This document shows, piece by piece, positions 17,454-27,371 of a stretch of DNA of 64,000 bases. How positions within the stretch are numbered: the stretch's first letter is position 1; each line of letters opens with the position of its first letter. The position numbers were made by a program, and so were the translations under genes. The stretch is from Pseudomonadales bacterium (GTDB taxonomy: Bacteria; Pseudomonadota; Gammaproteobacteria; Pseudomonadales; DC-out160). The notes under the pieces are model-generated. The model was given only the letters and a program-made list of their open reading frames with translations, was not told the DNA's origin and did not search any database. The DNA lies in the NCBI GenBank assembly GCA_019090455.1, contig JAHRWA010000105.1:1-64000 (forward strand), written 5' to 3'.

Positions 17454-17575
17454 TCATGACTGTTAACACCAAACCTGGATCATCGACCCCACAAACGGTA
17501 TCGGTCTGCTTGGTAAAATGCCCCGATAGGGGAAAAATGCAATTCATTTTACCAAGCGTTTTGTGTCAGTCATGA
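17454..17575 (+). promoter_or_regulatory. Structured leuA leader RNA
   Basis: An outer stem pairs CATGACTG (17455-17462) plus ACAC (17466-17469) with GTGTCAGTCATG (17563-17574). An inner perfect 13-bp stem pairs GCTTGGTAAAATG (17508-17520) with CATTTTACCAAGC (17545-17557), and its loop starts with a CCCC-GATA-GGGG hairpin (17521-17532). It ends 60 bases before the leuA start. A cis-regulatory RNA for leuA is the likeliest role; I recall a leuA-associated RNA motif reported in Halomonas-type bacteria but cannot test the match. No Leu-codon run is seen, so classic leader-peptide attenuation is not supported. Confidence 0.65.
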
Positions 17576-17635
17576 AAATAACCTTCAACAATTAATGCCA
17601 GCCATATACAGACCGTTTCAAAGGAAAACACCGTT

Positions 17636-19324
17636 ATGAGTCAATATAGCCACAAGAAATACCCCATCGCCAAAAACATAACAATGACCAATAGAAGGTG
17701 GCCCGACAATGCGCTAGAACAAGCTCCTCTATGGTGTAGTGTCGACCTTCGCGATGGCAATCAGGCGCTGATTGAACCTATGACCGTTACACAAAAAGAA
17801 CAGCTTTTTCAGATGTTACTTAAGGTGGGCTTTAAAGAAATTGAAGTAGGGTTTCCCGCTGCATCTCAGTTAGATTTCGATTTCGTTCGTTATTTAATTG
17901 AACAAAACCAGATACCCGATGACGTGACAATTCAAGTATTAACACAGGCTCGCCCCGAGCTAATTAAACGTACATTCGAATCGTTAAAAGGCGTAAAGAA
18001 AGCCATAGTTCATTTTTATAATTCGACCTCCACCGTTCAGCGTGAAGATGTTTTCCAAATGGATCGCCAAGGCATTATTAATATAGCTACTGAAGGCGCT
18101 GCGTTAATTAAAGAGATGGCGGAACAGAGACCTGAAACTCAGTGGTCTATCGAATATTCACCCGAAAGCTTTACGGGTACTGAAATGGATTTCGCTGTAG
18201 AAATATGCGACGCCGTCATTGCCACTATAGAGCCGAGTGCAAAGTCGCCCATTATAATCAACTTACCTGCCACGGTAGAAATGACAACGCCCAACATATT
18301 CGCCGATCGTATCGAATGGTTCTTGAATAATGTTAGCCATAGAGAATCCATTATTCTAAGCGTACATACTCACAATGATCGAGGAGGGGCTGTTGCCGCT
18401 GCGGAATTGGCTTTATTAGCGGGAGCTGATCGAGTCGAAGGGACACTACTTGGTAATGGAGAGCGTACGGGTAATATGGATGTTGTCACTTTAGCGATGA
18501 ATCTTTATAGCCAAGGCATTGATTCAAATTTAGCGCTTGCCAATATGGATGAAATCGTCAATTGCGTTAAACAATGCACCAACATGCCGGTCCACCCAAG
18601 ACACCCCTACGCAGGGGAACTCGTTTACACGGCCTTCTCAGGTAGTCATCAAGATGCGATAAAAAAATGTTTATCTAAACGAAAAGAAAATGACACCTGG
18701 GATGTCGCTTACCTCCCCATTGATCCAACAGATTTGGGCCGCTCCTACCAGGAGGTTATACGTATCAATAGCCAATCGGGGAAAGGTGGCATCGCTTACG
18801 TCTTAGAACAAGAGCATGGAATGCAACTTCCTAGATGGGCTCAAATTGAGTTCAGCTGCGTTGTACAAGAGTGGACGGAAATAAATAAGGGCGAAGTCAC
18901 TTCCAAGAAAATATGGCAGCTCTTTAACGATCAATATATCAGTGCGACATTGCCTTATCAGCTAGAAAGCTATCAGATTGAACGTGAAGATGAAGACACT
19001 ATCCGCCTTCAACTTTCTACTCCCAACGGTTCCGAAAAACTCACGGGGCATGGCAACGGCGTCATCCAAGCTCTCGTTCAATCGATCCAAAAATATTTAG
19101 GCACAGATGATTTAGAAATATTGGACTATAGCGAGCATGCTCTATCTGACGGAGCAGAAGCAATGGCAGCATCCTACATCTACGCTAAATTTAAGGGCCA
19201 ACGCTACTGTGGCATTGCTATCAGCGAAGATATTATTTCTTCTAGCATCAATGCTGTTTTAAATGTACTAAATCAGGACTCCCGGCAAACAGCTTCAAAT
19301 AAGAAGGAGATTGAAATCGCTTAA
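17636..19324 (+). CDS. leuA: 2-isopropylmalate synthase
   Basis: A 562-aa enzyme that condenses acetyl-CoA with 2-oxoisovalerate, the committed step of leucine synthesis. The HMGL-like TIM barrel starts near residue 30 (WCSVDLRDGNQALIEPM) with the metal-binding HTHNDRGGA motif at about 243. The C-terminal LeuA allosteric domain (about residues 430-550) binds leucine for feedback control. Length and sequence fit the longer LeuA type 2 of pseudomonads and actinobacteria. A Shine-Dalgarno AAGGA precedes the ATG. It stands alone, divergent from an Lrp-type regulator and downstream of a structured leader. Confidence 0.97.
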   Translation: MSQYSHKKYPIAKNITMTNRRWPDNALEQAPLWCSVDLRDGNQALIEPMTVTQKEQLFQMLLKVGFKEIEVGFPAASQLDFDFVRYLIEQNQIPDDVTIQVLTQARPELIKRTFESLKGVKKAIVHFYNSTSTVQREDVFQMDRQGIINIATEGAALIKEMAEQRPETQWSIEYSPESFTGTEMDFAVEICDAVIATIEPSAKSPIIINLPATVEMTTPNIFADRIEWFLNNVSHRESIILSVHTHNDRGGAVAAAELALLAGADRVEGTLLGNGERTGNMDVVTLAMNLYSQGIDSNLALANMDEIVNCVKQCTNMPVHPRHPYAGELVYTAFSGSHQDAIKKCLSKRKENDTWDVAYLPIDPTDLGRSYQEVIRINSQSGKGGIAYVLEQEHGMQLPRWAQIEFSCVVQEWTEINKGEVTSKKIWQLFNDQYISATLPYQLESYQIEREDEDTIRLQLSTPNGSEKLTGHGNGVIQALVQSIQKYLGTDDLEILDYSEHALSDGAEAMAASYIYAKFKGQRYCGIAISEDIISSSINAVLNVLNQDSRQTASNKKEIEIA

Positions 19325-19493
19325 TGAGCCCCTCACAATTAAAAGGAAAATGTTTTGAGGGCACATTTCTGCAATAGGGCGAAGGAATAAAGATACCGCA
19401 ATAAGATAAAGAAAATAGGGTGTAATTGGATTCCTGTATCTGGTTACACCCGCATCCCGGTACTTCGACAGCCCACAACCAAATAGTAATACA

Positions 19494-19961
19494 TTAAATT
19501 GGCTCCGCCTGAACAGTCCCCTCGCCCGTAGATAGAGCGTATTGGCAATACTCTGATTTGAATCCACGCTGCATCAAGAACCGAGCTTGTTTGGCTTTTT
19601 CTGCCACATCGTCCTCCACCGCAACCCCAAACTTCTTTCTCTTAACGACCAATGCTTCGGAATACCAATTAATTTCAGGGCAGTAGACATAACCGGCAAT
19701 CAACTCTTCGCTGACCCCTTTCTCTCGTAATTCACCGGCTATTCGCACCGGACCAAATCCTTTATTCCGACGACTTCGAGTGTAGCTCGCAGCAAACCTA
19801 TCATCAGACAGATAATTCTCGAGCTCTAACTGATCCAGGGCGACCTCTAATAAATCTTGGCTATCGGTGCGAGCTGCCAATTTACGAATGATTTCACGTC
19901 GAGAATGCTCGCGACGAGCCAGCAAGTTCATTGCTGCTCGCCTTATCTCAATCACCGTCAT
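19494..19961 (-). CDS. recX: Recombination regulatory protein RecX
   Basis: A 155-aa modulator that binds RecA filaments and limits their extension. The three-helix repeats are recognisable (NLLARREHSRREIIRKLAAR, LSDDRFAASYTRSRRNKGFG, RIAGELREKGVSEELI). It lies 32 bp after recA on the same strand, so it is co-transcribed and SOS-inducible with recA. The length is normal. Confidence 0.95.
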   Translation of the reverse strand: MTVIEIRRAAMNLLARREHSRREIIRKLAARTDSQDLLEVALDQLELENYLSDDRFAASYTRSRRNKGFGPVRIAGELREKGVSEELIAGYVYCPEINWYSEALVVKRKKFGVAVEDDVAEKAKQARFLMQRGFKSEYCQYALSTGEGTVQAEPI

Positions 19962-19993
19962 TAAGCTATCGTCTGTATTGGAGCTGAACTGAC

Positions 19994-21028
19994 TCAGGCT
20001 TCCACCTCTTCCTTCTTATCCTTTGTGTCTGGCGACTCATCAAAGGATAATTGTTGCGCTCGAACTTGAGCTTCAATTTCTTGTGAAATCTCTGGGTGTT
20101 CAGTTAAAAACTGAGCAGCATTCGATTTACCTTGCCCAATCTTGTCGCCTTTATAGGCATACCAAGCTCCGGCTTTATCGACTAGACCTTGTTTCACCCC
20201 AAGATCCAGTACCTCTCCCATTCGATAAATACCCTTACCATAGATGATTTGAAATTCAGCCTGTTTAAATGGGGACGCCACTTTATTTTTCACAACTTTC
20301 ACTCGAGTTTCATTCCCAATCACTTCATCTCCTTGTTTTATAGCCCCGATTCGACGAATATCAAGACGCACTGAAGAATAAAACTTTAATGCATTGCCAC
20401 CCGTGGTGGTTTCAGGACTACCAAACATAACGCCAATCTTCATTCGAATTTGGTTAATAAAAATAACCACAGCATTTGAACGCTTAATATTTCCTGTAAT
20501 CTTTCTCAAAGCCTGAGACATTAATCGTGCCTGCAAACCCACGTGATGATCCCCCATATCCCCTTCAATCTCAGCCTTAGGTGTTAAGGCTGCCACCGAG
20601 TCAACAACAAGCATATCTACCGCCCCAGATCGCACCAACATATCGGCTATTTCCAACGCCTGCTCTCCCGTATCGGGTTGAGACACGATTAAATCATCGA
20701 TATCCACACCCAGGTTTTTGGCGTAAATAGGATCTAGCGCATGCTCAGCATCAATAAAAGCCGCAGTACCACCTTGCTTTTGACATTCCGCTATCGCTTG
20801 CAAGGTCAGTGTTGTTTTACCACTAGCTTCTGGGCCATAAATTTCAACGATTCTACCCTTTGGTAATCCACCAATGCCTAAAGCAATATCTAACCCTAAT
20901 GAGCCAGTGGGAATAGAAGGAATTCTTTCCAGTGGTTTATCCCCCATCCGCATGGCTGACCCTTTGCCAAACTGTCGTTCGATTTGGGATAATGCTGCTT
21001 TAAGTGCCTTACTCTTATTGTCATCCAT
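19994..21028 (-). CDS. recA: Recombinase A
   Basis: A 344-aa ATP-dependent strand-exchange protein and SOS coprotease. The Walker A motif GPEASGKTT (about 64-72), the Walker [11 protein letters not shown], the DNA-binding loops and [14 protein letters not shown] are all present, with a normal acidic C-terminus. It is followed by recX. A LexA-type operator lies 74 bp upstream (21102-21117). Confidence 0.99.
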   Translation of the reverse strand: MDDNKSKALKAALSQIERQFGKGSAMRMGDKPLERIPSIPTGSLGLDIALGIGGLPKGRIVEIYGPEASGKTTLTLQAIAECQKQGGTAAFIDAEHALDPIYAKNLGVDIDDLIVSQPDTGEQALEIADMLVRSGAVDMLVVDSVAALTPKAEIEGDMGDHHVGLQARLMSQALRKITGNIKRSNAVVIFINQIRMKIGVMFGSPETTTGGNALKFYSSVRLDIRRIGAIKQGDEVIGNETRVKVVKNKVASPFKQAEFQIIYGKGIYRMGEVLDLGVKQGLVDKAGAWYAYKGDKIGQGKSNAAQFLTEHPEISQEIEAQVRAQQLSFDESPDTKDKKEEVEA

Positions 21029-21101
21029 CTTACTGACTCCTCACTTTCGTAGTTTACCCAAACCGGATATAACCTAAATTCAATATTAAATTAGCTCAAT
21101 A

Positions 21102-21117
21102 CTGTAAATATGACCAG
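21102..21117 (-). promoter_or_regulatory. LexA (SOS) box of recA
   Basis: On the minus strand CTGGTCATATTTACAG, fitting CTG-N10-CAG with flanking TA on both sides (TACTGG...ACAGTA). It has one mismatch to CTGT-N8-ACAG. The position 74-89 bp upstream of the recA start is typical of a SOS operator. Confidence 0.75.
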
Positions 21118-21293
21118 TAGATTATGAATCATTTCTTTGGGTATTTCAAAATATATTTTTGCCTCACCACTTATAATTGGCTCCATACTCTAGCGCCGCT
21201 CGCCACACATCGATATGATCAGTTTCTCGACGGTAACTCGCCAGAGAAGACTGCAACCAATTTGTTAATCCAACCAATGATTCACAGGGAAAC

Positions 21294-23873
21294 ATGACCG
21301 TCAAAGAGGAAAAAGCCGCAGCTCACACACCCATGATGCAGCAATATCTACGCATCAAATCAGATCATCCAGACGAATTAATTTTTTATCGTATGGGGGA
21401 TTTTTATGAAATGTTCTTTGACGATGCAAAAAAAGCGGCTCGGTTATTAGATATCACTTTAACGGCTAGAGGAAAAGCTGGGGGGAACCCGATACCCATG
21501 GCAGGTATCCCCGTCCATGCGGCAGACAACTATCTCGCAAAACTGGTACACCTGGGTGAATCGGTCGCAATATGCGAACAAATAGGTGACCCCAGCACAA
21601 GCAAAGGACCCGTAGAAAGAAAAGTAGTACGTGTCGTAACACCTGGCACCGTCAGCGACGAAGCACTACTCGAATCAGAACATGAAAACCTTTTGTGCGC
21701 AGTCAACAGTTACAACGATCTTTTCGGCTTTTCCTTTTTGGATATTAGCAGTGGCCGCTTCCAGACCAGTGAAGTCAGAGGCGAAGATGCTTTTTGTAGC
21801 GAATTACAACGTATCAATCCGGTAGAACTACTTTACCCCGAAGATTGGGCAAACGAATCACTCATTGTCCAGCGTAAAGGCTTGAGACGACGGCCACTTT
21901 GGGAATTTGACACGGAAAGCGCCACTCGCAACCTAATTCAGCAATTTAAAACCAAAGACCTCGCAGGCTTCGGCTGCCAAGATCTCACCGTTGCTATTGA
22001 AACGGCTGGCTGCTTATTAAATTACGCAAAGGAAACCCAACGTACCGCCTTGCCCCACATACGAAGTTTGGGGGTGGATAGCCAACAAGACAGCATAATT
22101 ATGGATGCCGCTTCAAGGCGCAACCTTGAAATCACCGAGAATTTGAGCGGTTCTACGGAACATACACTGGCTTGGGTAATGGATCGCACCACAACCTCCA
22201 TGGGGAGCCGCCTGTTACGCCGCTGGCTTAATCAACCGCTCCGCTGCCACTCAACCCTAAATACCAGACAGTCCGCCATCAGCGCGCTAATAGGAGACTA
22301 CGGTTACGAAACGATTCAAGGTGATCTCAAGCAGATTGGTGACATTGAACGAATATTAGCCCGAGTCGCTCTTAAGTCAGCTCGCCCTAGAGACCTTTCA
22401 CGGTTGCGAGACGCACTTAATACACTTCCGCCTTTACAGTCAAAACTGAACGACATTGAATCTGCTCGCATAACGATACTGAAGAACGAAATTTCCGAAT
22501 TTCCAGATTTACAGGATTTATTGAACTCTGCTGTCATTGAAAATCCTCCTATGCTGATCAGAGACGGGGGCGTTATTGCACCAGGTTATGATGAGGAACT
22601 TGATGAGCTAAGGGGTCTAAGTGAGAACGCGGGGCAATTTCTCATGGACCTCGAAAGCAGAGAAAAAGAACGTACCGGAATTTCAACCCTGAAAGTGGGC
22701 TACAACAGAGTGCACGGCTATTTCATCGAAATAAGTAAAGCTCAATCCGAAACAGCACCGGTAGAATATATTCGCCGACAAACTCTGAAAAATGCCGAAC
22801 GTTACATTACACCAGAGTTAAAAGAATTTGAGGATAAAGCACTTAGCGCCAAATCTCGCTCACTCACCAGGGAAAAAGCGCTTTACGAAATTCTTTTGGA
22901 AACACTGCTAGAAAGCTTGCAACCCTTGCAAATCTCCGCCAATGGAATTGGTGAATTAGACGTGCTCTGCAATCTCTCGGAAAGAGCCGATGCGTTAAAT
23001 TTGATTTGCCCGCAGCTAAGTGACGAGCCTGGAATAAAAATAGAAGGCGGCCGGCACTCCGTAGTCGAACAAGTCTTAGAGTCACCTTTCGTTGCCAATG
23101 ACTTAGTTTTTGACAGCCACCGTCAAATGCTAGTTATCACTGGCCCGAATATGGGTGGAAAGTCCACTTATATGAGGCAAGCGGCTTTAATCGTTATTCT
23201 TGCCCATATCGGCAGTTTTGTCCCTGTCGAATCTGCAACGATTGGACCAGTGGACAGAATCTTCACACGAATAGGTTCATCCGACGATCTTGCCGGAGGG
23301 CGCTCTACATTCATGGTAGAGATGACAGAAACAGCCAACATTCTTCACAATGCCACTGAAATGAGCCTCGTGATAATGGATGAAATTGGAAGAGGAACAA
23401 GTACTTTTGACGGCTTATCACTCGCTTGGTCCTGCGCAACACACCTAGCAGAACACGTTAAAGCATACACTTTGTTCGCGACACATTATTTCGAATTAAC
23501 ACAACTTCCGGAGCTGCTCCCTGTCGTCACTAATGTTCACCTTGATGCTCACGAACACGATGACGAGATCCTGTTCTTACACTCTGTAAAAGAGGGTCCT
23601 GCCAACCAAAGCTATGGACTACAAGTCGCCAAACTTGCTGGCGTACCGGATAAGGTAATCAAAGCGGCTCGTATAAAACTAATTCAACTGGAAAATGCTG
23701 AATTGCTCAACGAACAACAACAGGCTCCCCAACAAACTGACTTATTCGTAGAGGCCGCTGCTCCGCACCCGGCTATCGTCAAACTGATGGAAACGGACCC
23801 TGACAACCTAAGCCCTCGACAAGCCCTAGACACCCTCTATGCGCTCAGAGCGCTAACAGACAAAAAAGCATGA
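21294..23873 (+). CDS. mutS: DNA mismatch repair ATPase MutS
   Basis: An 859-aa protein that recognises mismatches and starts methyl-directed repair with MutL. The mismatch-binding motif DFYEMF (the Phe-x-Glu wedge) is at about residue 38. The ATPase domain has Walker [10 protein letters not shown] (about 616), Walker [17 protein letters not shown] and the C-terminal dimerisation region. Full length. It is divergent from recA and followed by fdxA, as in pseudomonads. Confidence 0.98.
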   Translation: MTVKEEKAAAHTPMMQQYLRIKSDHPDELIFYRMGDFYEMFFDDAKKAARLLDITLTARGKAGGNPIPMAGIPVHAADNYLAKLVHLGESVAICEQIGDPSTSKGPVERKVVRVVTPGTVSDEALLESEHENLLCAVNSYNDLFGFSFLDISSGRFQTSEVRGEDAFCSELQRINPVELLYPEDWANESLIVQRKGLRRRPLWEFDTESATRNLIQQFKTKDLAGFGCQDLTVAIETAGCLLNYAKETQRTALPHIRSLGVDSQQDSIIMDAASRRNLEITENLSGSTEHTLAWVMDRTTTSMGSRLLRRWLNQPLRCHSTLNTRQSAISALIGDYGYETIQGDLKQIGDIERILARVALKSARPRDLSRLRDALNTLPPLQSKLNDIESARITILKNEISEFPDLQDLLNSAVIENPPMLIRDGGVIAPGYDEELDELRGLSENAGQFLMDLESREKERTGISTLKVGYNRVHGYFIEISKAQSETAPVEYIRRQTLKNAERYITPELKEFEDKALSAKSRSLTREKALYEILLETLLESLQPLQISANGIGELDVLCNLSERADALNLICPQLSDEPGIKIEGGRHSVVEQVLESPFVANDLVFDSHRQMLVITGPNMGGKSTYMRQAALIVILAHIGSFVPVESATIGPVDRIFTRIGSSDDLAGGRSTFMVEMTETANILHNATEMSLVIMDEIGRGTSTFDGLSLAWSCATHLAEHVKAYTLFATHYFELTQLPELLPVVTNVHLDAHEHDDEILFLHSVKEGPANQSYGLQVAKLAGVPDKVIKAARIKLIQLENAELLNEQQQAPQQTDLFVEAAAPHPAIVKLMETDPDNLSPRQALDTLYALRALTDKKA

Positions 23874-23990
23874 AAACCAAACAATGACCACCAAAAGACT
23901 ATTTCTTAAATAACTCGTACATGAGTTGCTCAAAAAACCGGGGTAGTTTAGACTTGCTCGCCAAATTATGACGACTGAAGAGGGTTTGCA

Positions 23991-24314
23991 ATGACTTTTG
24001 TAGTTGCTGAAAATTGCATTAAATGTAAATACACCGACTGTGTGGAAGTGTGTCCTGTAGATTGTTTTTACGAAGGGCCTAATTTTTTAGTCATTCACCC
24101 AGACGAATGTATTGACTGCGCATTATGTGAGCCAGAGTGCCCTATTAATGCCATATTCGCTGAAGACGAGCTACCCGAAGATCAACACGAGTTTATCGCT
24201 CTGAACGCAGAATTAGCCGAAAAGTGGCCTAACATTACCGAAATGAAAGATGCGCCATCGGATGCCGATGAATTTGACGGTGTTGAAGGTAAAATTGATC
24301 TACTGGAAAAATAG
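23991..24314 (+). CDS. fdxA: Seven-iron ferredoxin FdxA
   Basis: A 107-aa soluble electron carrier with one [3Fe-4S] and one [4Fe-4S] cluster. The cluster motifs are [17 protein letters not shown] and [13 protein letters not shown], followed by the long acidic C-terminus typical of the Azotobacter FdI type. It is downstream of mutS with its own ribosome-binding site and a strong terminator at 24,328-24,357. Confidence 0.97.
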   Translation: MTFVVAENCIKCKYTDCVEVCPVDCFYEGPNFLVIHPDECIDCALCEPECPINAIFAEDELPEDQHEFIALNAELAEKWPNITEMKDAPSDADEFDGVEGKIDLLEK

Positions 24315-24327
24315 CCCAAAACGAAAT

Positions 24328-24357
24328 AAGGCGGTTGCTATACAGCAACCGCCTTTA
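24328..24357 (+). terminator. fdxA terminator
   Basis: GGCGGTTGC and GCAACCGCC form a perfect stem with a 6-base loop, followed by TTT, 13 bases after the fdxA stop codon. Confidence 0.88.
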
Positions 24358-24612
24358 GAGCTTTCACCTAAACCCTATGCCTTCCTGGCTATGAAACTCC
24401 CTCATGTCTTCCTTAACAGGGTATCCCTAACCCCTTATCCTTCATCGCTCTTCCTGAACGCTTACCTATAAATATAGCTGGATATGGTTAGCATGCAAAA
24501 ATATTGTCGGTTTTTAAGCCACCAATAAAGTTCATGCGTAGCCTAGCGTGATACAAACAGTTTTTCTTCCGCCACCTGACTCAAGTCGTCAGTAAACGGT
24601 AATTTTGGCGAC

Positions 24613-24648
24613 AGAAAAAAAGAAGGGCGGTATGACCGCCCCTTCTCA
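24613..24648 (-). terminator. Terminator of the RsmZ-like RNA
   Basis: On the minus strand GAAGGGGCGG-TCATA-CCGCCCTTC is followed by seven T residues. It points leftward, away from rpoS. rpoS has its own terminator at 25,002-25,035, so this one implies a separate minus-strand transcript. Confidence 0.9.
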
Positions 24649-24790
24649 TAGAGGGGTTTTCCTTTCCCCTAAAAATGCTCCCTGCCTACATCCATGTCTC
24701 TCATCATCCTGACGAGATTTCCCTTTGGACATCCTTGCCCGACCCAAGAACTTTAACAAAACCCTGGGTTTTGACAACCGTCGGCACTTT
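24613..24790 (-). ncRNA. rsmZ: RsmZ/CsrB-type regulatory RNA candidate
   Basis: On the minus strand this stretch carries seven GGA motifs (plus-strand TCC at 24660, 24665, 24679, 24691, 24707, 24720, 24732) within 75 bases, in contexts such as CAAGGATG, CAGGATG, ATGGATG and AGGGAG. It ends in a strong Rho-independent terminator (24,613-24,648). It lies between rpoS and fdxA, the location of rsmZ in Pseudomonas. Such RNAs sequester CsrA/RsmA by presenting GGA motifs in hairpin loops. The 5' end is not fixed and about 24,790 is an estimate. A palindrome resembling the GacA upstream site is at 24,912-24,929. Confidence 0.8.
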
Positions 24791-24911
24791 AATTCGGCTG
24801 GACTTATTTTCAATACAGAAATATTTTTATTTTAAAATACAATAAGTTACATTTTTACTACGTATTATTAAAGGGTTTTTACAACTAAAGAACTACATCT
24901 TCCTACAAATA

Positions 24912-24929
24912 TGTAGGATATATCTCACG
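24912..24929 (-). promoter_or_regulatory. GacA-type upstream activating palindrome
   Basis: TGTAGG-ATATAT-CTCACG has the spacing and most bases of the GacA site TGTAAG-N6-CTTACA. It lies about 120-180 bp upstream of the likely start of the RsmZ-like RNA, similar to the distance in Pseudomonas. Binding is inferred. Confidence 0.5.
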
Positions 24930-25001
24930 TTATGATTCGGCATTTACCTACCCTTTAAAATTAACACCGTTGATTAGAAAGAAAAAATATTAATGGCACA
25001 T

Positions 25002-25035
25002 AAAAAAAGGCCTAGATTTTATCTAAGCCTTTTTG
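25002..25035 (-). terminator. rpoS terminator
   Basis: AAAGGCTTAGAT and ATCTAGGCCTTT (minus strand) pair around a short loop and are followed by a T-run. T-rich tracts lie on both sides, so it may act in both directions. Confidence 0.85.
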
Positions 25036-25074
25036 ACTCGCTGATAGACCCAATTTATTGGCTGGATTCAACTA

Positions 25075-25117
25075 TTAGTTTCTAAGACCAACCAAAACTA
25101 GTTTCTAAGACCAACCA
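25075..25117. repeat. Tandem duplication downstream of rpoS
   Basis: TAGTTTCTAAGACCAACCA is present twice with a 4-base spacer (about 25075-25093 and 25098-25116), between the rpoS stop and its terminator. Confidence 0.8.
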
Positions 25118-25144
25118 GCACCTGAGATCAACTAAATCGAATTG

Positions 25145-26281
25145 TCACATGGAAAACAGGGACTCTCCCGACAAACCTTGTTTTTCTAGAATATCTCGCA
25201 ATCGCTTGAGAGCCTCCACCTGTATCTGACGAACTCTTTCTCTAGTTAAGCCTATCTCTCTTCCCACTTCCTCTAGAGTACTCATTTCGTAGCCTCTCAG
25301 CCCAAAACGTCTAGCCACCACCTCTCTTTGTTTCTCCGGCAGTTGATCTAACCAGTGATCAATATTATTTTTAAGATCTGAATCCTGCAATAATGTCGCA
25401 GGATCCGACACCTCTTTATCTGCAATGGTATCCAACACTGACTTGTCGGAATCATATCCGAGCGGCGTATCAACCGACGTAACTCGATCATTTAACCCCA
25501 ACATCTTTTTCACATCTTCAACAGGCCTATCCAAAAGTTCCGCAATCTCTTCTGCCGAGGGCTCATGATCCAACTTTTGAGTTAATTCACGGGCTGCTCG
25601 CAAATAAACATTTAGCTCCTTTACGACATGGATTGGTAATCGAATAGTTCGCGTTTGATTCATGATGGCGCGCTCAATGGTTTGACGAATCCACCAAGTT
25701 GCGTAAGTCGAAAAACGAAACCCCCTTTCAGGATCAAATTTTTCCACCGCCCGAATCAGCCCTAGGTTTCCTTCTTCGATTAAATCCAATAAAGACAACC
25801 CACGGTTAACATATCTACGTGCTATTTTCACAACCAAACGTAGATTACTTTCGATCATACGCTTGCGTGCATCTTCATGTCCCCGCAATGCTCGGCGGGC
25901 AAAATAAACTTCTTCCTGAGGACTCAGTAAAGGGGAAAAGCCAATTTCATTTAGATAAAGCTGAGTAGCATCAAGCGTTTTCTGAAATGTTGCTTCACCT
26001 CTTTTATTAACGGGACTACGTTTTTTCTCTACAGCCTCTTTTTTATCACTTTTAGCGGTCGTAGTAGATCCTGCTGCTTTTTTCGGTTTTGCTTTGGCCT
26101 TTGCTTTTGGCTTGATTTTTGGTTCCGTACTAGGCTTCGCTTTTGTTTTTGCCTTAGCTCTGGTTTTTTTTACAACCGCTTTCTTTTTAGTTTTAGGTTT
26201 TTCTTTTTCTTCTACCGTTGAGTCGTCAATCGCAACCGGCTCTTTCAAATCTATGTTCTCTTCTATTTCAGCTTTCAACAT
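25145..26281 (-). CDS. rpoS: Stationary-phase sigma factor RpoS with Lys-rich N-terminal extension
   Basis: A 378-aa sigma-38 that directs RNA polymerase to stationary-phase and stress genes. Region 1.2 starts near residue 102 ([19 protein letters not shown]). Region 2 ([34 protein letters not shown]), region 3 and region 4 ([20 protein letters not shown]) are intact. RpoS is normally about 330 aa with conserved sequence from about residue 50. Here residues about 27-90 are an added low-complexity stretch of Lys/Ala/Pro ([12 protein letters not shown]), resembling the histone H1-like tail of AlgP. It is downstream of nlpD, as usual. Confidence 0.97.
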   Translation of the reverse strand: MLKAEIEENIDLKEPVAIDDSTVEEKEKPKTKKKAVVKKTRAKAKTKAKPSTEPKIKPKAKAKAKPKKAAGSTTTAKSDKKEAVEKKRSPVNKRGEATFQKTLDATQLYLNEIGFSPLLSPQEEVYFARRALRGHEDARKRMIESNLRLVVKIARRYVNRGLSLLDLIEEGNLGLIRAVEKFDPERGFRFSTYATWWIRQTIERAIMNQTRTIRLPIHVVKELNVYLRAARELTQKLDHEPSAEEIAELLDRPVEDVKKMLGLNDRVTSVDTPLGYDSDKSVLDTIADKEVSDPATLLQDSDLKNNIDHWLDQLPEKQREVVARRFGLRGYEMSTLEEVGREIGLTRERVRQIQVEALKRLRDILEKQGLSGESLFSM

Positions 26282-26510
26282 AGTGATAGCCCCGCTCCCA
26301 TAATTTAATTAATTTTTATACGTTACTGAAAGTCCATTAAGCGTAACTTCATCATTCTGCGGCTTAACCAATAACGCGTCTCGACTACAGTAGTGTTTGT
26401 ACCATCACTCTTTCTACGACCAATCTTAGATACACGATACCTATCTAGAACAGCCAACTACATCTTCAAAACTACTAGCTTCGGCAATTCAGCTTCTCAT
26501 GTTAGGTTAC

Positions 26511-27335
26511 CTACCGTTTTGGAAGGTAACGCAAAGGATCCACTGGCTTACCCCGACGACGTATTTCGAAATGCAATTTTTCTCTATTCGTACCACTAGA
26601 ACCTATTTCGGCAATCTTCTCTCCTGCTTTAACCACGTCGCCTTCTTTTACCAATATTCGACTGTTGTGAGCATAAGCACTTAAGAATACATCGCTATGT
26701 TTAATAATAATCAGATTTCCGTAGCCTCTAAGACCGTTGCCGCTATAGACAACTTTACCGGATGCTGCTGCTTTTACCCGGCTACCTTTGATGCCAGAAA
26801 AATCCAATCCTTTATTACCAATGCCTTTCACCGAAAATTTTTCGATCACCTCACCACCTACTGGCCAGGACCAATATATTTTTACGCCCTTTTGTGATTC
26901 GTGACTATCTTTTTGATGGATTTCTTTATTCTTGTCTTGAGGTTTCTTATAACTATCAGCTATGTAGCTGGGGTTTTTGGGGTTTTTAGCAGCTTTAGAG
27001 ATAGATTTCGATTGTTCTATCGATTTTTTATCTAAGAGCAGGACTTGGCCGGGAAAAATACGGAAGGGAGAATGTATATTATTAAGATTAGCTATTTTTT
27101 TATAATCAATCCCATATCGCCATGCAATGGAAAAAAGCGTTTCGCCACCACGAATAATATGACGCCCATTCAAGGGTAAAGGCTTTGATACAGGATACTC
27201 CTGGGAGCGTATAGAAAGATCGGAAACCGGCGCCAAAGGCATATTGCCACACGCCGAGAGAAAAACAGAAATCCAAAAAACAGAAGCCTGTCGAATGAGA
27301 ATTATTTTAAGAAGACAAACTCTAGTGCTTTTCAT
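26511..27335 (-). CDS. nlpD: NlpD-type LysM/M23 lipoprotein
   Basis: A 274-aa murein-hydrolase activator. An N-terminal signal with lipobox (SVFLSACG, Cys about 29) anchors it in the outer membrane. A LysM domain (HIIRGGETLFSIAWRYGID, about 58-105) binds peptidoglycan. A C-terminal LytM/M23 domain (about 160-270, ending KLHFEIRRRGKPVDPLRYL) lacks the full zinc ligand set, as in activator-type members that stimulate AmiC. nlpD commonly carries a promoter for the downstream rpoS. Confidence 0.95.
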   Translation of the reverse strand: MKSTRVCLLKIILIRQASVFWISVFLSACGNMPLAPVSDLSIRSQEYPVSKPLPLNGRHIIRGGETLFSIAWRYGIDYKKIANLNNIHSPFRIFPGQVLLLDKKSIEQSKSISKAAKNPKNPSYIADSYKKPQDKNKEIHQKDSHESQKGVKIYWSWPVGGEVIEKFSVKGIGNKGLDFSGIKGSRVKAAASGKVVYSGNGLRGYGNLIIIKHSDVFLSAYAHNSRILVKEGDVVKAGEKIAEIGSSGTNREKLHFEIRRRGKPVDPLRYLPKR

Positions 27336-27371
27336 TATTATTAATGCGCGACCATCGAGTACCTCATCAAT

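Noticed and set aside
17456-17575. A 39-codon ORF inside the leuA leader as an attenuator peptide
   Set aside because: It has no run of leucine codons and its bases are fully used by the stem structure; coding is probably incidental.
24315-24612. Small protein gene between fdxA and the sRNA
   Set aside because: Short frames exist but have no ribosome-binding site or conserved-looking sequence.
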